A stretch of DNA of 22,402 nt from Paracoccaceae bacterium. GTDB lineage: Bacteria > Pseudomonadota > Alphaproteobacteria > Rhodobacterales > Rhodobacteraceae. Position numbers and translations under genes: made by a program. How positions within the stretch are numbered: position 1 is the stretch's first letter; each line of letters starts with the position of its first letter. Shown here in pieces: positions 15,886-22,402 of this stretch. The stretch is from contig SLKW01000153.1 of NCBI GenBank assembly GCA_007134405.1, positions 1 through 22,402 on the forward strand, given 5' to 3'. Under the pieces are notes generated by a model. That model did no database searches. It saw only the letters and a list, made by a program, of their open reading frames with translations, and had not been told where the DNA came from.

Positions 15886-16679
15886 TGAGGGGTGCGGGCT
15901 GGCAGGCGATCCGGATCTACGCGGTCTGCGTCTATCTGTTCATGTTCCTGCCGGTGGCGGTGGTGGTGCTGCTGAGTTTCAACGCCAGCCAGTTCGGCGC
16001 CTTCCCGATGACCGGCTTTTCCTTCCGCTGGTTCGCCACGCTCTGGCAGAACGAGGCGGTCATGCGCGCCTTCCGCACCTCGTTAATTCTCGGCGGGCTG
16101 ACGGCGGTGATCTCGACGACCTTGGGCGTACTCGCTGCGCTCGCGCTCGTGCGCTACTCGATCCGCGGGCGCAACCTCGTCGCCACCGTCCTGATCGCGC
16201 CCCTGCTGGTACCCGAGGTGGTGCTGGCCGTGGCACTGCTTCTCTTCCTCAATTTCGCCGGCATCGGGAAAAGCATGCCGATGCTGCTGGCCGGCCATGT
16301 GATCTTCACCCTGCCCTTCGTCTTCCTCGTCGTGCAGGCGCGCCTCGTCGGCATCCGCCGCGACATCGAGGAGGCGGCGCTGAGCCTGGGTGCCTCGCCG
16401 GTGCAGACCTTCTTATCGGTCACGCTGCCGCTCCTCATGCCCGCCGTCGCCGCCGGCGCGCTTTTCGCCTTCACCATTTCCTTCGACAACATCACCGGCA
16501 CGCTTTTCTGGAAGCCCGGCGGGGTGGAGACCGTGCCGACCCAGATCTTCGCCATGCTGCGCCATTCGATCTCGCCCGAGATCAACGCGCTCGGCACGGT
16601 GATGATCGTGATGACCGTGGGCCTGCCGCTTCTGGGCGCGGCCTTGGCCCGAAAGCTCGCCATGAAGCGCGGCGGCTGA
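15885..16679 (+). CDS. ABC transporter permease, PotC-like
   Basis: Second permease subunit of the same importer, 264 residues with about six membrane segments. The EAA loop is at about 162-186 (IEEAALSLGASPVQTFLSVT). Characteristic stretches are AIRIYAVCVYLFMFLPVAVV at the N-terminus, IAPLLVPEVVLAVALLLFL and FTISFDNITGTLFW near the C-terminus, as in PotC-like proteins. It begins within the stop codon of the first permease and is followed after 44 bases by the binding-protein gene with its own strong ribosome-binding site. Confidence 0.93.
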   Translation: MRGAGWQAIRIYAVCVYLFMFLPVAVVVLLSFNASQFGAFPMTGFSFRWFATLWQNEAVMRAFRTSLILGGLTAVISTTLGVLAALALVRYSIRGRNLVATVLIAPLLVPEVVLAVALLLFLNFAGIGKSMPMLLAGHVIFTLPFVFLVVQARLVGIRRDIEEAALSLGASPVQTFLSVTLPLLMPAVAAGALFAFTISFDNITGTLFWKPGGVETVPTQIFAMLRHSISPEINALGTVMIVMTVGLPLLGAALARKLAMKRGG

Positions 16680-16723
16680 GAACCGCGCGAGAACAACCCC
16701 GAAACCCGACTAGGAGATATCAG

Positions 16724-17866
16724 ATGGACAACTCTACCCGCTACCGCCGCTTGCTGGAGCGCTACCGCAATGGCGATCTGGACCGCCGCCGCTTCCTCGG
16801 GCTGATTGGCGCAGCCGGCGCCGCCTACGGGCTGCAAACCCCCTTCGCCCGCATGGCCCGCGCGCAGGACGTGAGCCAGATCCGCTTCGACGGCTGGGGC
16901 GGCGTCGTGTCCGAAGCGTTTCGCCGCCACGCCTTCGATCCCTATACCGAGGCCACCGGCATCCGCGTCGTCGACGGCACCTTCTCGGGCGCAGACGAAT
17001 ACCTCGCCCAGGTGCGCGCCTCGTCGCCCGGCGAATTCAATATCGCGCATCTTTCGGGCGCCTTCGACTATGCGCGCTACCACAACTTCGGGCTGACGAC
17101 AGAGCTCAACCTCGACAACATTCCGAACATGGAATACGTCATGCCCCGGCTGACCGATGTCTACTGGGACATCACCCCCGACGCGCTCAGCGCCGTGCCC
17201 TACAATTACGGCACCACGGGACTGGCCTATAACCGGGCGCATATCTCGGACGAAGAGATGCGCGAGAAAGGCGCGCGCATCCTGATCGACCCGGAATACG
17301 AGGGCCGGATTGGCGGTTGGGGCGAATGGCGCACGCGCATCTGGTACGGCGCGCTGCAAACCGACCAGGACCCCAACAACATCGAGGACATGGAAGCCGT
17401 CTGGGACGCCATCCGCGAGCACCGGGACCTGGCGCTGAAATACTGGGGCTCGGGCGCGGAACTGATGAGCCTGCTGGCCGAGGAAGAGATCTACGTCACC
17501 GAGGGCTGGTCCGGCCGGATCGCGGCGCTTCAGGAACAGGGCCACGACATCGGCTACTACGACCCGCCCAACGGCTACGGTTGGGAAGAGTGCCTCTTCG
17601 TCATCGCGGGCTCGCCCGTCGAGGCCTGCGAGGAACTTCTCAACTTCATGCTGGAGCCCGAAACCTCGATCGCCGTGGCCGAGGCGCAGAACTATCCGCC
17701 CGCGCTCGATCCGACCAAGGTGGATCTGGGCGACAGGATCCCCGAGTTGCCGGCCTTCGACGAAACCGGCACGCTGGAAGGGCTGACCTTTGCCGTTCCT
17801 GAATACTGGAACAGCAACGAGGCCGAGTGGTCCGAAACCTGGAGCCGCGTGCAGCGGGGTTTCTGA
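16724..17866 (+). CDS. ABC transporter substrate-binding protein, PotD/PotF-like, Tat-exported
   Basis: Periplasmic binding protein of the importer, 380 residues. A cytoplasmic-leading stretch MDNSTRYRRLLERYRNGDLD precedes a twin-arginine leader (DRRRFLGLIGAAGAAYG, Arg21-23), with probable cleavage after ARA near residue 48. The mature part has the fold signature of polyamine binders: IRFDGWGGVVSEAFRRHAFD and PYTEATGIRVV, then AVPYNYGTTGLAYNR and WGSGAELMSLLAEEEIYVTE. It is only generally PotD-like; I cannot place the aspartate and aromatic residues that grip polyamines, so the ligand could be another amine or amino compound. AGGAGA lies 8 bases before ATG 16724. A perfect hairpin follows its stop, which would favour abundant binding protein. 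Confidence 0.9.
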   Translation: MDNSTRYRRLLERYRNGDLDRRRFLGLIGAAGAAYGLQTPFARMARAQDVSQIRFDGWGGVVSEAFRRHAFDPYTEATGIRVVDGTFSGADEYLAQVRASSPGEFNIAHLSGAFDYARYHNFGLTTELNLDNIPNMEYVMPRLTDVYWDITPDALSAVPYNYGTTGLAYNRAHISDEEMREKGARILIDPEYEGRIGGWGEWRTRIWYGALQTDQDPNNIEDMEAVWDAIREHRDLALKYWGSGAELMSLLAEEEIYVTEGWSGRIAALQEQGHDIGYYDPPNGYGWEECLFVIAGSPVEACEELLNFMLEPETSIAVAEAQNYPPALDPTKVDLGDRIPELPAFDETGTLEGLTFAVPEYWNSNEAEWSETWSRVQRGF

Positions 17867-17877
17867 AGCGAGAGGGC

Positions 17878-17899
17878 GCGGGGGCTTTGCCGCCCCCGC
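17878..17899 (+). promoter_or_regulatory. Perfect 8-bp RNA hairpin after the binding-protein gene
   Basis: GCGGGGGC (17878-17885) pairs perfectly with GCCCCCGC (17892-17899) around the loop TTTGCC, 11 bases after the binding-protein stop and before the ATPase gene. No T-run follows. It probably stabilises the upstream message or attenuates the downstream genes. Confidence 0.6.
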
Positions 17900-17955
17900 A
17901 TCCCCAGCTTGGTTGATGCAAGATAAAGGGGCACGCGGATGCGTGGAGGGATGCG

Positions 17956-19053
17956 GTGAGCGATGTGACGCTCAAGGATGTGGTCAAGCGGTTCGGCGCG
18001 TTCACCGCCGTGCATCGCATGTCGCTGGAAATCCCGCAGGGCAGTTTCGTGACGCTGCTGGGCCCATCGGGCTGCGGCAAGACGACGACGCTGCGGATGA
18101 TCGCGGGGCTGCTGGACCCGACCGAGGGCGACATCTCGATCAAGGGGCGGCGGATCAACGACGTGCCGATCCACCGCCGCAATCTGGGGCTTGTTTTCCA
18201 GAACTACGCGCTTTTCCCGCACAAGACCGTGGCCGACAACGTGGGCTTCGGACTGAGATACCGCAACGTGCCGCGCGCCGAGGCGAAGAAGCGCGTCGCG
18301 CAGGCGCTGGAACTGGTGCAGCTGCCGCATCTGGCGCACCGCTACCCGGCGGAACTGTCGGGCGGCCAGCAGCAGCGCATCGCGCTGGCCCGCGCCGTGG
18401 TAATCGAGCCCGACGTGCTGCTGCTCGACGAGCCCCTGTCGGCGCTCGACGCGAACCTGCGCGAAAACATGCGGGTCGAGCTGAAGAACATCCAGAAACG
18501 CATTGGCGTGACGTCGATCTTCGTCACCCACGACCAGTCCGAGGCGCTCGCCATGTCGGACCGTATCATCGTCATGTCCGATGGCCATGTCGAACAAATG
18601 GGCCGCCCCGAGGAGGTCTACAACACGCCGACCACCGAGTTTGTCGCCCGCTTTCTGGGCGCGGCGAACATCCTGCCGGCCGAGGCCCTGGGCATCGAAG
18701 GCGACGAACTCGGCCTGGACGTGGAAGGGTTCGGCCGCCTTGCGATCCCGCGCGAGAAGGCGCCGCGCCTCGCCGGCGCAGGCAAGGCGCGGGTCGTGAT
18801 CCGGGCCGAGCGGTTGCAGCTTTTGCCCGCGGACGCGCCGCCCGACGCGCGGATCGCCGTGCCCGCCGTGGTCGAGGCGGTCGATTACCAGGGTCAGGCC
18901 GCGCGCTATTTCCTGCGCCTTGGCGAACGGCAGTTGCAGGCGGTCAACATGATCGACGAAAGCCCGTTTGCCGAAGGCACGACCGTTTCGCTCCGCCTGC
19001 GCGCGAGGGACTGCGCCGCCCTGCCCGCCGAAGGGGGACGCGATGCCGCCTGA
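17956..19053 (+). CDS. ABC transporter ATP-binding protein, PotA-like
   Basis: The ATPase that drives the importer, 365 residues. Walker A is at 36-44 (GPSGCGKTT), the Q-loop Gln at 82, the LSGGQ signature at 134-138, Walker B at 154-160 (VLLLDEP) and the switch His at 192 (FVTHDQSEALAMSD). A C-terminal TOBE-type domain (about 270-355) follows, with IRAERLQLLP and AVVEAVDYQGQAARYFLRLG, typical of PotA/FbpC-like ATPases where it binds ligand or regulates. The start is GTG 17956, with GGAGGG five bases upstream. The aminotransferase gene begins inside its last codons (11-base overlap), tying uptake to metabolism. Confidence 0.94.
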   Translation: MSDVTLKDVVKRFGAFTAVHRMSLEIPQGSFVTLLGPSGCGKTTTLRMIAGLLDPTEGDISIKGRRINDVPIHRRNLGLVFQNYALFPHKTVADNVGFGLRYRNVPRAEAKKRVAQALELVQLPHLAHRYPAELSGGQQQRIALARAVVIEPDVLLLDEPLSALDANLRENMRVELKNIQKRIGVTSIFVTHDQSEALAMSDRIIVMSDGHVEQMGRPEEVYNTPTTEFVARFLGAANILPAEALGIEGDELGLDVEGFGRLAIPREKAPRLAGAGKARVVIRAERLQLLPADAPPDARIAVPAVVEAVDYQGQAARYFLRLGERQLQAVNMIDESPFAEGTTVSLRLRARDCAALPAEGGRDAA

Positions 19054-20392
19054 AAGCCATCTCTTCTATCTGTCCACCGCGCCACGGCCGCAACTGGCCG
19101 GCGCGCATGGGGTCTACATGTGGGACGTCGACGGCAAGCGTTATCTCGATGGATCCTCGGGCGCGATGGTGTCGAATATCGGCCATTCGCACCCGCATGT
19201 GCAGGAGGCGCTGCGCCGGCAGATCGAGAAGTTCACCTTCGGCTACCGGCTGCATTTCCAGACCGAAGCCTCCGAGGCACTGGCGTCGAAGACCGCCGCG
19301 CTCGCCCCCGAGGGGCTGGACAAGGTCTTCTTCGTCTCCGGCGGCTCCGAAGCGGTCGAAAGCGCCCTGAAGCTGGCGCGCCAATGGGCCGTGGTCACCG
19401 GGCAACAGGGGCGCTGGAAGGTGATCTCGCGCTTTCCGTCCTATCACGGCTGCACGCTGGGGGCGCTCGCCGTGACTGGCTACGACCCGCTGACCGAGCC
19501 TTTCGCGCCGATGATGCAGGCGATGCCCAAGGTGCCCGCGCCGCGCGCCTACCTTGACGGGCTGGACCCGGACGAGCCGGCGACCGGCGCGCATTACGCC
19601 GCGATGCTGGAAGAGCGCATCCTCGCCGAAGACCCCGAAACGGTTCTCGCCTTCCTCGTCGAGCCCATCGGCGGCGCGGCGACCGGCGCGCTGGTCCCGC
19701 CCGCGGGCTACATGGAGGCGGTGCGCGAGGTCTGCACGCGCCACCGCATCCTTCTGATCCATGACGAGGTGATGACCGGCGGCGGGCGCACGGGGCGTTT
19801 CCTGGGGGCCGAGCATTGGGGCGTTGCGCCCGATATCCTGGCACTCTCCAAGGGCTACGGCGCGGGCTACGCGCCGCTGGGCGCGATGGTCGCCCATGAC
19901 CGGATCGTCGCGCCCGTGCAGGCGGCGGGGGGCTTTCTGCATGGCTTCACCTATGCCGGCAACCCGCTGGCCTGCGCGGCGGGCCTGGCCGTCATCGAGG
20001 TCATCGAGGCCGAGCGCCTGGTGGCGAACGCCGCGGACAAGGGCGCGGCGCTGAAGGCGGGGCTCATGGAGCTTATGGCGCGTCACGATTTCATCGGCGA
20101 CGTGCGCGGCAAGGGGCTGCTGCTGGCATTCGAGCTGGTCGCCGACCGGACGACGATGCACCCCCTGCCCGCCGGTCTCAATGCGCATCTGGAACTGGTC
20201 GAGCTGGCCTATCAGGAGGGGCTGATCATCTACTCGCGCCGGACGCGGGGCGGGCGCACGGGCGATCATTTCATGGTCTGCCCGCCGATGATTGCGACCC
20301 GCGAGCATGTGGCCGAAATCCTCGACAAGCTGTCGCGCGCGCTTGAACGCTTTGCGCCGAAGGTGCGCGCAGCGCTGGCCGAGGCCGCCTGA
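19043..20392 (+). CDS. Class III PLP-dependent aminotransferase
   Basis: A 449-residue fold-type I enzyme of the omega-aminotransferase (class III) family, moving amino groups that are usually away from the alpha carbon. Visible PLP-site features are the GGSEAVESALKLAR phosphate-binding stretch (100-113), Tyr134-His135 (PSYHGCTLGA), Asp241 in LIHDEVMTGGGRTG and the Schiff-base Lys270 in ALSKGYGAGYAPLGA. The family conserves a beginning of MWDVDGKRYLDGSSGAMVSN. ATG 19043 is preceded by AAGGGGGAC and lies within the end of the ATPase gene; upstream in-frame starts overlap that gene much further. Its stop is 4 bases before the BKACE start. In this operon a beta- or omega-amino acid or a terminal amine is the probable donor; the true substrate is not visible. 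Confidence 0.92.
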   Translation: MPPESHLFYLSTAPRPQLAGAHGVYMWDVDGKRYLDGSSGAMVSNIGHSHPHVQEALRRQIEKFTFGYRLHFQTEASEALASKTAALAPEGLDKVFFVSGGSEAVESALKLARQWAVVTGQQGRWKVISRFPSYHGCTLGALAVTGYDPLTEPFAPMMQAMPKVPAPRAYLDGLDPDEPATGAHYAAMLEERILAEDPETVLAFLVEPIGGAATGALVPPAGYMEAVREVCTRHRILLIHDEVMTGGGRTGRFLGAEHWGVAPDILALSKGYGAGYAPLGAMVAHDRIVAPVQAAGGFLHGFTYAGNPLACAAGLAVIEVIEAERLVANAADKGAALKAGLMELMARHDFIGDVRGKGLLLAFELVADRTTMHPLPAGLNAHLELVELAYQEGLIIYSRRTRGGRTGDHFMVCPPMIATREHVAEILDKLSRALERFAPKVRAALAEAA

Positions 20393-20396
20393 TCCG

Positions 20397-21323
20397 ATGT
20401 CGAAGATCATCATCTCCTGCGCCATCACCGGCTCGATTCACACCCCGTCGATGTCGCCGCATCTGCCCGTCACGCCCGCGGCCATCGCCGAGCAGGCGAT
20501 CGGCGCGGCCGAGGCCGGCGCGGCGATCCTGCACCTGCACGCCCGCGACCCGGATGACGGCCGCCCCTCCGCCGACCCCGCGCATTTCATGGCCTTCCTG
20601 CCGCGCATCAAGGCGGGCTGCGAGGCGGTGATCAACCTTTCGACCGGGGGCAGCGCGGTGATGACGCTGGATCAGCGCCTGGCCGGGCCGCTGGCCGCCG
20701 CGCCCGAGATGGCCTCGCTCAACATGGGGACGATGAATTTCGCGCTCTACCCGATGCTGGGCAAGGAGCGCGCGTGGCTGCACGACTGGGAAGAGCCGTT
20801 CCTGCGCAACTCGGATGACCTCGTGTTCCGCAACACCCCACGCGACATCGAGGGGATCCTGCGCCGCCTGGGGGCCGAGCGCGGCGCGCGGTTCGAATTC
20901 GAATGCTACGACGTCGGCCATCTGCACATGCTGGCGCATTTCCGCGACCGGGGGCTGGTCCAGGCGCCGATCTTCATCCAGTTCGTGATGGGCGTCCTGG
21001 GCGGGATCGCCGCCGAGCCCGAGCATCTGGCGCATATGAAGGCCACCGCCGACCGGCTGTTCGGGGATGATTACCTGTTCTCGACACTGGCCGCAGGGCG
21101 CCAGCAGATGCCGATGGCGGCGATTTCGGCCGGGATGGGCGGGCATGTACGCGTGGGGCTGGAGGACAACCTCTTCATCGCGCGGGGCAAGCTCGCGGAA
21201 TCGAATGCCGAGCAGGTCGCCCGCGTCCGCGCCATCGTCGAGGGGATGGGCCGGACGGTCGCCACGCCGGACGAAGCGCGCGAAATGCTGGCGCTCAAGG
21301 GTGCGGATCAGGTGGGGTTCTGA
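20397..21323 (+). CDS. BKACE-family beta-keto acid cleavage enzyme (DUF849)
   Basis: A 308-residue TIM-barrel enzyme of the BKACE family. These condense a beta-keto acid with acetyl-CoA and cleave it to acetoacetate and a CoA thioester. The metal-binding His46-x-His48 pair is clear in AILHLHARDP, followed by INLSTGG with Ser82 and GGHVRVGLEDN with His250, Arg252, Glu256 and Asp257, matching the Arg-Glu-Asp set recalled from Kce (3-keto-5-aminohexanoate cleavage enzyme). The N-terminal loop reads AITGSIHTPSMSPHLP; as I recall, Kce carries Glu14 here, which binds the substrate amine, whereas this protein has Ile14-His15. So the side-chain specificity is probably different. ATG 20397 follows the aminotransferase stop by 4 bases; the GNAT gene starts within its stop codon. 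Confidence 0.92.
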   Translation: MSKIIISCAITGSIHTPSMSPHLPVTPAAIAEQAIGAAEAGAAILHLHARDPDDGRPSADPAHFMAFLPRIKAGCEAVINLSTGGSAVMTLDQRLAGPLAAAPEMASLNMGTMNFALYPMLGKERAWLHDWEEPFLRNSDDLVFRNTPRDIEGILRRLGAERGARFEFECYDVGHLHMLAHFRDRGLVQAPIFIQFVMGVLGGIAAEPEHLAHMKATADRLFGDDYLFSTLAAGRQQMPMAAISAGMGGHVRVGLEDNLFIARGKLAESNAEQVARVRAIVEGMGRTVATPDEAREMLALKGADQVGF

Positions 21324-21818
21324 TGCGCGAGGTGGTGATCCGCCGCGCCGGGCCGGACGATCTGGGCACGCTAGATGCCGGGCTGCGCGCGCTGTCGCTG
21401 GAGCTTGGGCACGAGCACCGCGCGGGGATCGGCGAACTGACCGAGGCCGGGCTGGGCGAACACCCGGCCTTCGTCGGGCTTCTGGCCGAGGCGGGGACGG
21501 ATCTGGTCGGGGTCGCGCTGCTGTCGCCGCTTTTTTCCACGACGCGCGGCGCGGCGGGGGTCTATGTCTCCGACCTCTGGATCGCGGCGGGGTGGCGGGG
21601 CCGGCGGCTGGGCGAGCGACTGCTGGCGGCGGCGCGGGACGAAGGCGCGGGGCGAGGGCTCGGGGCGCTGGGGGGCGCGGTTCCTGCGGCTGGGTGTTGC
21701 GCAAGACAACGCCGCGGCGCGGGCCTTCTACGAACGGCTCGGCTTCGCCGCGACGACCGACGAGACGATGATGACAGTGACGGGCCCGGCGCTGGCCGCG
21801 CTGGAAGGAGCGCCATGA
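21323..21818 (+). pseudogene. GNAT-family N-acetyltransferase with single-base frameshift
   Basis: The gene begins MREVVIRRAGPDDLGTLDAG and reads through the GNAT core: VYVSDLWIAAGWRGRRLGER, where the (R/Q)-x-x-G-x-(G/A) acetyl-CoA loop is RGRRLG. Up to about residue 117 it is normal; then the frame loses the domain. The proper end, ARFLRLGVAQDNAAARAFYE followed by RLGFAATTDETMM, lies in another frame and stops at TGA 21816-21818, which overlaps the next start as expected in a tight operon. Removing one G from the G6 run 21670-21675 restores a 165-residue protein. As written, the upstream frame runs on, without a stop, in the same frame as the downstream deacetylase. A sequencing error or a recent mutation both explain this. 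The acetyl acceptor is unknown; an amine intermediate is plausible. Confidence 0.85.
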
Positions 21819-22402
21819 AAGCCTTTCTCGACGACCGCCAGCGCGCGCATGACCCGAAGCATTTCATGGCCAACGGCACGGTCCTGCCCAATCCCGAACA
21901 GCCGCGCCGGGTGGAGGTGCTGAAGGCCGGGAGCGAGGCCGCGGGCTGTGCTTTCGCCGCCCCCGAGGATCTTGGCATGGGGCCGATTGCCGCCATTCAC
22001 AGCGCTGAATACCTTACCTTTTTGCGCACGATCCATGCCCGCTGGCGGCGCATTCCCGATGCCGGGGCCGAGGTCATCCCCAACATCCACCCCGACCGGC
22101 GCGAGGCCTCGTATCCGCGCTCGGCCGTGGGTCAGGCGGGCTATCACCAGGCCGACACCGCCTGCCCCATCGCCGAGGGCACGTGGGAGGCCGCCTACTG
22201 GTCGGCGCAGACGGCGCTTTCCGCGGCGGCGGCGGTGCGGGAGGGGGCGCGGGCGGTATATGCGCTCAGTCGGCCGCCCGGGCATCATGCCTTCGCGGAT
22301 CTGGCCGGGGGGTTCTGTTTTCTCAACAATTCAGCCATTGCCGCCGATTGGTTGCGCGCGCAGGGCAAGCGGGTGGCGATCCTCGATGTGGACGTGCATC
22401 AC
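21815..22402 (+). CDS. Acetylpolyamine amidohydrolase-like deacetylase, cut by the window end
   Basis: The first 196 residues of a zinc deacetylase of the histone-deacetylase superfamily. It follows the layout of Mycoplana acetylpolyamine amidohydrolase: MKAFLDDRQRAHDPKHFMAN at the start, GTWEAAYWSAQTALSAA, the catalytic His157-His158 pair (LSRPPGHHAF), GGFCFLNNSAIAA and zinc ligands Asp193 and His195 in ILDVDVHH. Compared with the Mycoplana sequence as I remember it, the acidic residues reported for polyamine binding (Glu17, Glu106, Glu117) fall on Phe, Val and Ala here. A strong GGAAGGAG lies before ATG 21815, which overlaps the GNAT stop. It is only distantly similar to the other deacetylase at 11325. 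The rest of the gene lies beyond the window. Confidence 0.9.
   Translation, partial: MKAFLDDRQRAHDPKHFMANGTVLPNPEQPRRVEVLKAGSEAAGCAFAAPEDLGMGPIAAIHSAEYLTFLRTIHARWRRIPDAGAEVIPNIHPDRREASYPRSAVGQAGYHQADTACPIAEGTWEAAYWSAQTALSAAAAVREGARAVYALSRPPGHHAFADLAGGFCFLNNSAIAADWLRAQGKRVAILDVDVHH

Noticed and set aside
16154..17545. Minus-strand open frame opposite permease and binding protein
   Set aside because: Antisense to two clear transporter genes; no motif.
17790..19370. Plus-strand 526-codon frame overlapping the ABC ATPase
   Set aside because: Out-of-frame translation of the PotA-like gene, Arg/Gly/Ala-rich; the true frame carries all ABC motifs.
18944..20428. Long minus-strand open frame opposite the aminotransferase (about 490 codons)
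   Set aside because: It lies antisense to a well-conserved gene, has Arg/His/Gln-rich composition with no domain, and is expected from the GC-rich codon bias.
20271..21704. Long minus-strand open frame opposite BKACE and GNAT
   Set aside because: Same reason: antisense shadow of recognisable genes, low-complexity Pro/Arg/Ala sequence.
1..22402. tRNA genes, rRNA genes or CRISPR arrays
   Set aside because: By eye I found no T-loop/CCA-type cloverleaf, no rRNA stretches and no regularly spaced repeats. Hits to TTCGAAT-like strings at 2433 and 20890 are within coding sequence.
21323..22402. A true GNAT-deacetylase fusion protein
   Set aside because: The GNAT C-terminus is intact in another frame and ends in a stop overlapping an ATG with a strong ribosome-binding site, so separate genes with a one-base frameshift are the simpler reading.

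Overview
The window reads as chromosomal DNA from a GC-rich alphaproteobacterium, most likely a member of the Rhodobacteraceae/Roseobacter group. Evidence for this is the very high GC at third codon positions, the gatC-gatA overlap, an excalibur-domain lipoprotein beside an AmpD-type amidase, Tat-exported TRAP and ABC binding proteins, and a polyamine-type ABC operon carrying a BKACE enzyme. The placement is inferred from gene content and protein style; there is no rRNA or tRNA gene to anchor it.

Layout. Positions 1-3270 hold housekeeping and envelope genes on the + strand: the end of a universal stress protein, gatC-gatA (two subunits of the tRNA amidotransferase), an excalibur lipoprotein and an N-acetylmuramoyl-L-alanine amidase. 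Positions 3271-4340 hold no intact gene; they contain a scrambled IS256-family transposase remnant. Then come an alkaline-phosphatase-superfamily hydrolase (4341-5207) and a complete TRAP transporter (5411-8500; DctP/TakP-like binding protein, DctQ, DctM). A 442-base gap with a possible sulfotransferase remnant and a 12-bp tandem repeat precedes a two-gene module of a diacylglycerol-kinase-like lipid kinase and a metallophosphoesterase that starts with TTG. Positions 10709-11324 hold decayed ABC-ATPase and AraC fragments. A class II histone-deacetylase-like amidohydrolase follows (11325-12431), then on the minus strand a DUF421 membrane protein and an acidic, membrane-anchored low-complexity protein.

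From 13958 to the end lies the most interesting unit. A minus-strand LysR regulator is divergent from a tightly packed + strand operon: two ABC permeases, a Tat-exported binding protein, an ABC ATPase, a class III aminotransferase, a BKACE (DUF849) beta-keto-acid cleavage enzyme, a GNAT acetyltransferase carrying an apparent single-base frameshift in a G6 run, and a second deacetylase-family enzyme resembling acetylpolyamine amidohydrolase, cut by the window end. Stop/start overlaps or spacing below 10 bp link most of the downstream genes.

Working model (inference). The ABC system imports an amine or N-acylated amino compound; the deacetylase removes the acyl group; the aminotransferase converts a beta-amino acid to a beta-keto acid; BKACE cleaves that with acetyl-CoA to acetoacetate plus a CoA thioester. 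N-acetyl-beta-lysine, beta-lysine and related beta-amino acids fit the chemistry better than a plain polyamine, but the substrate cannot be read from the sequence.
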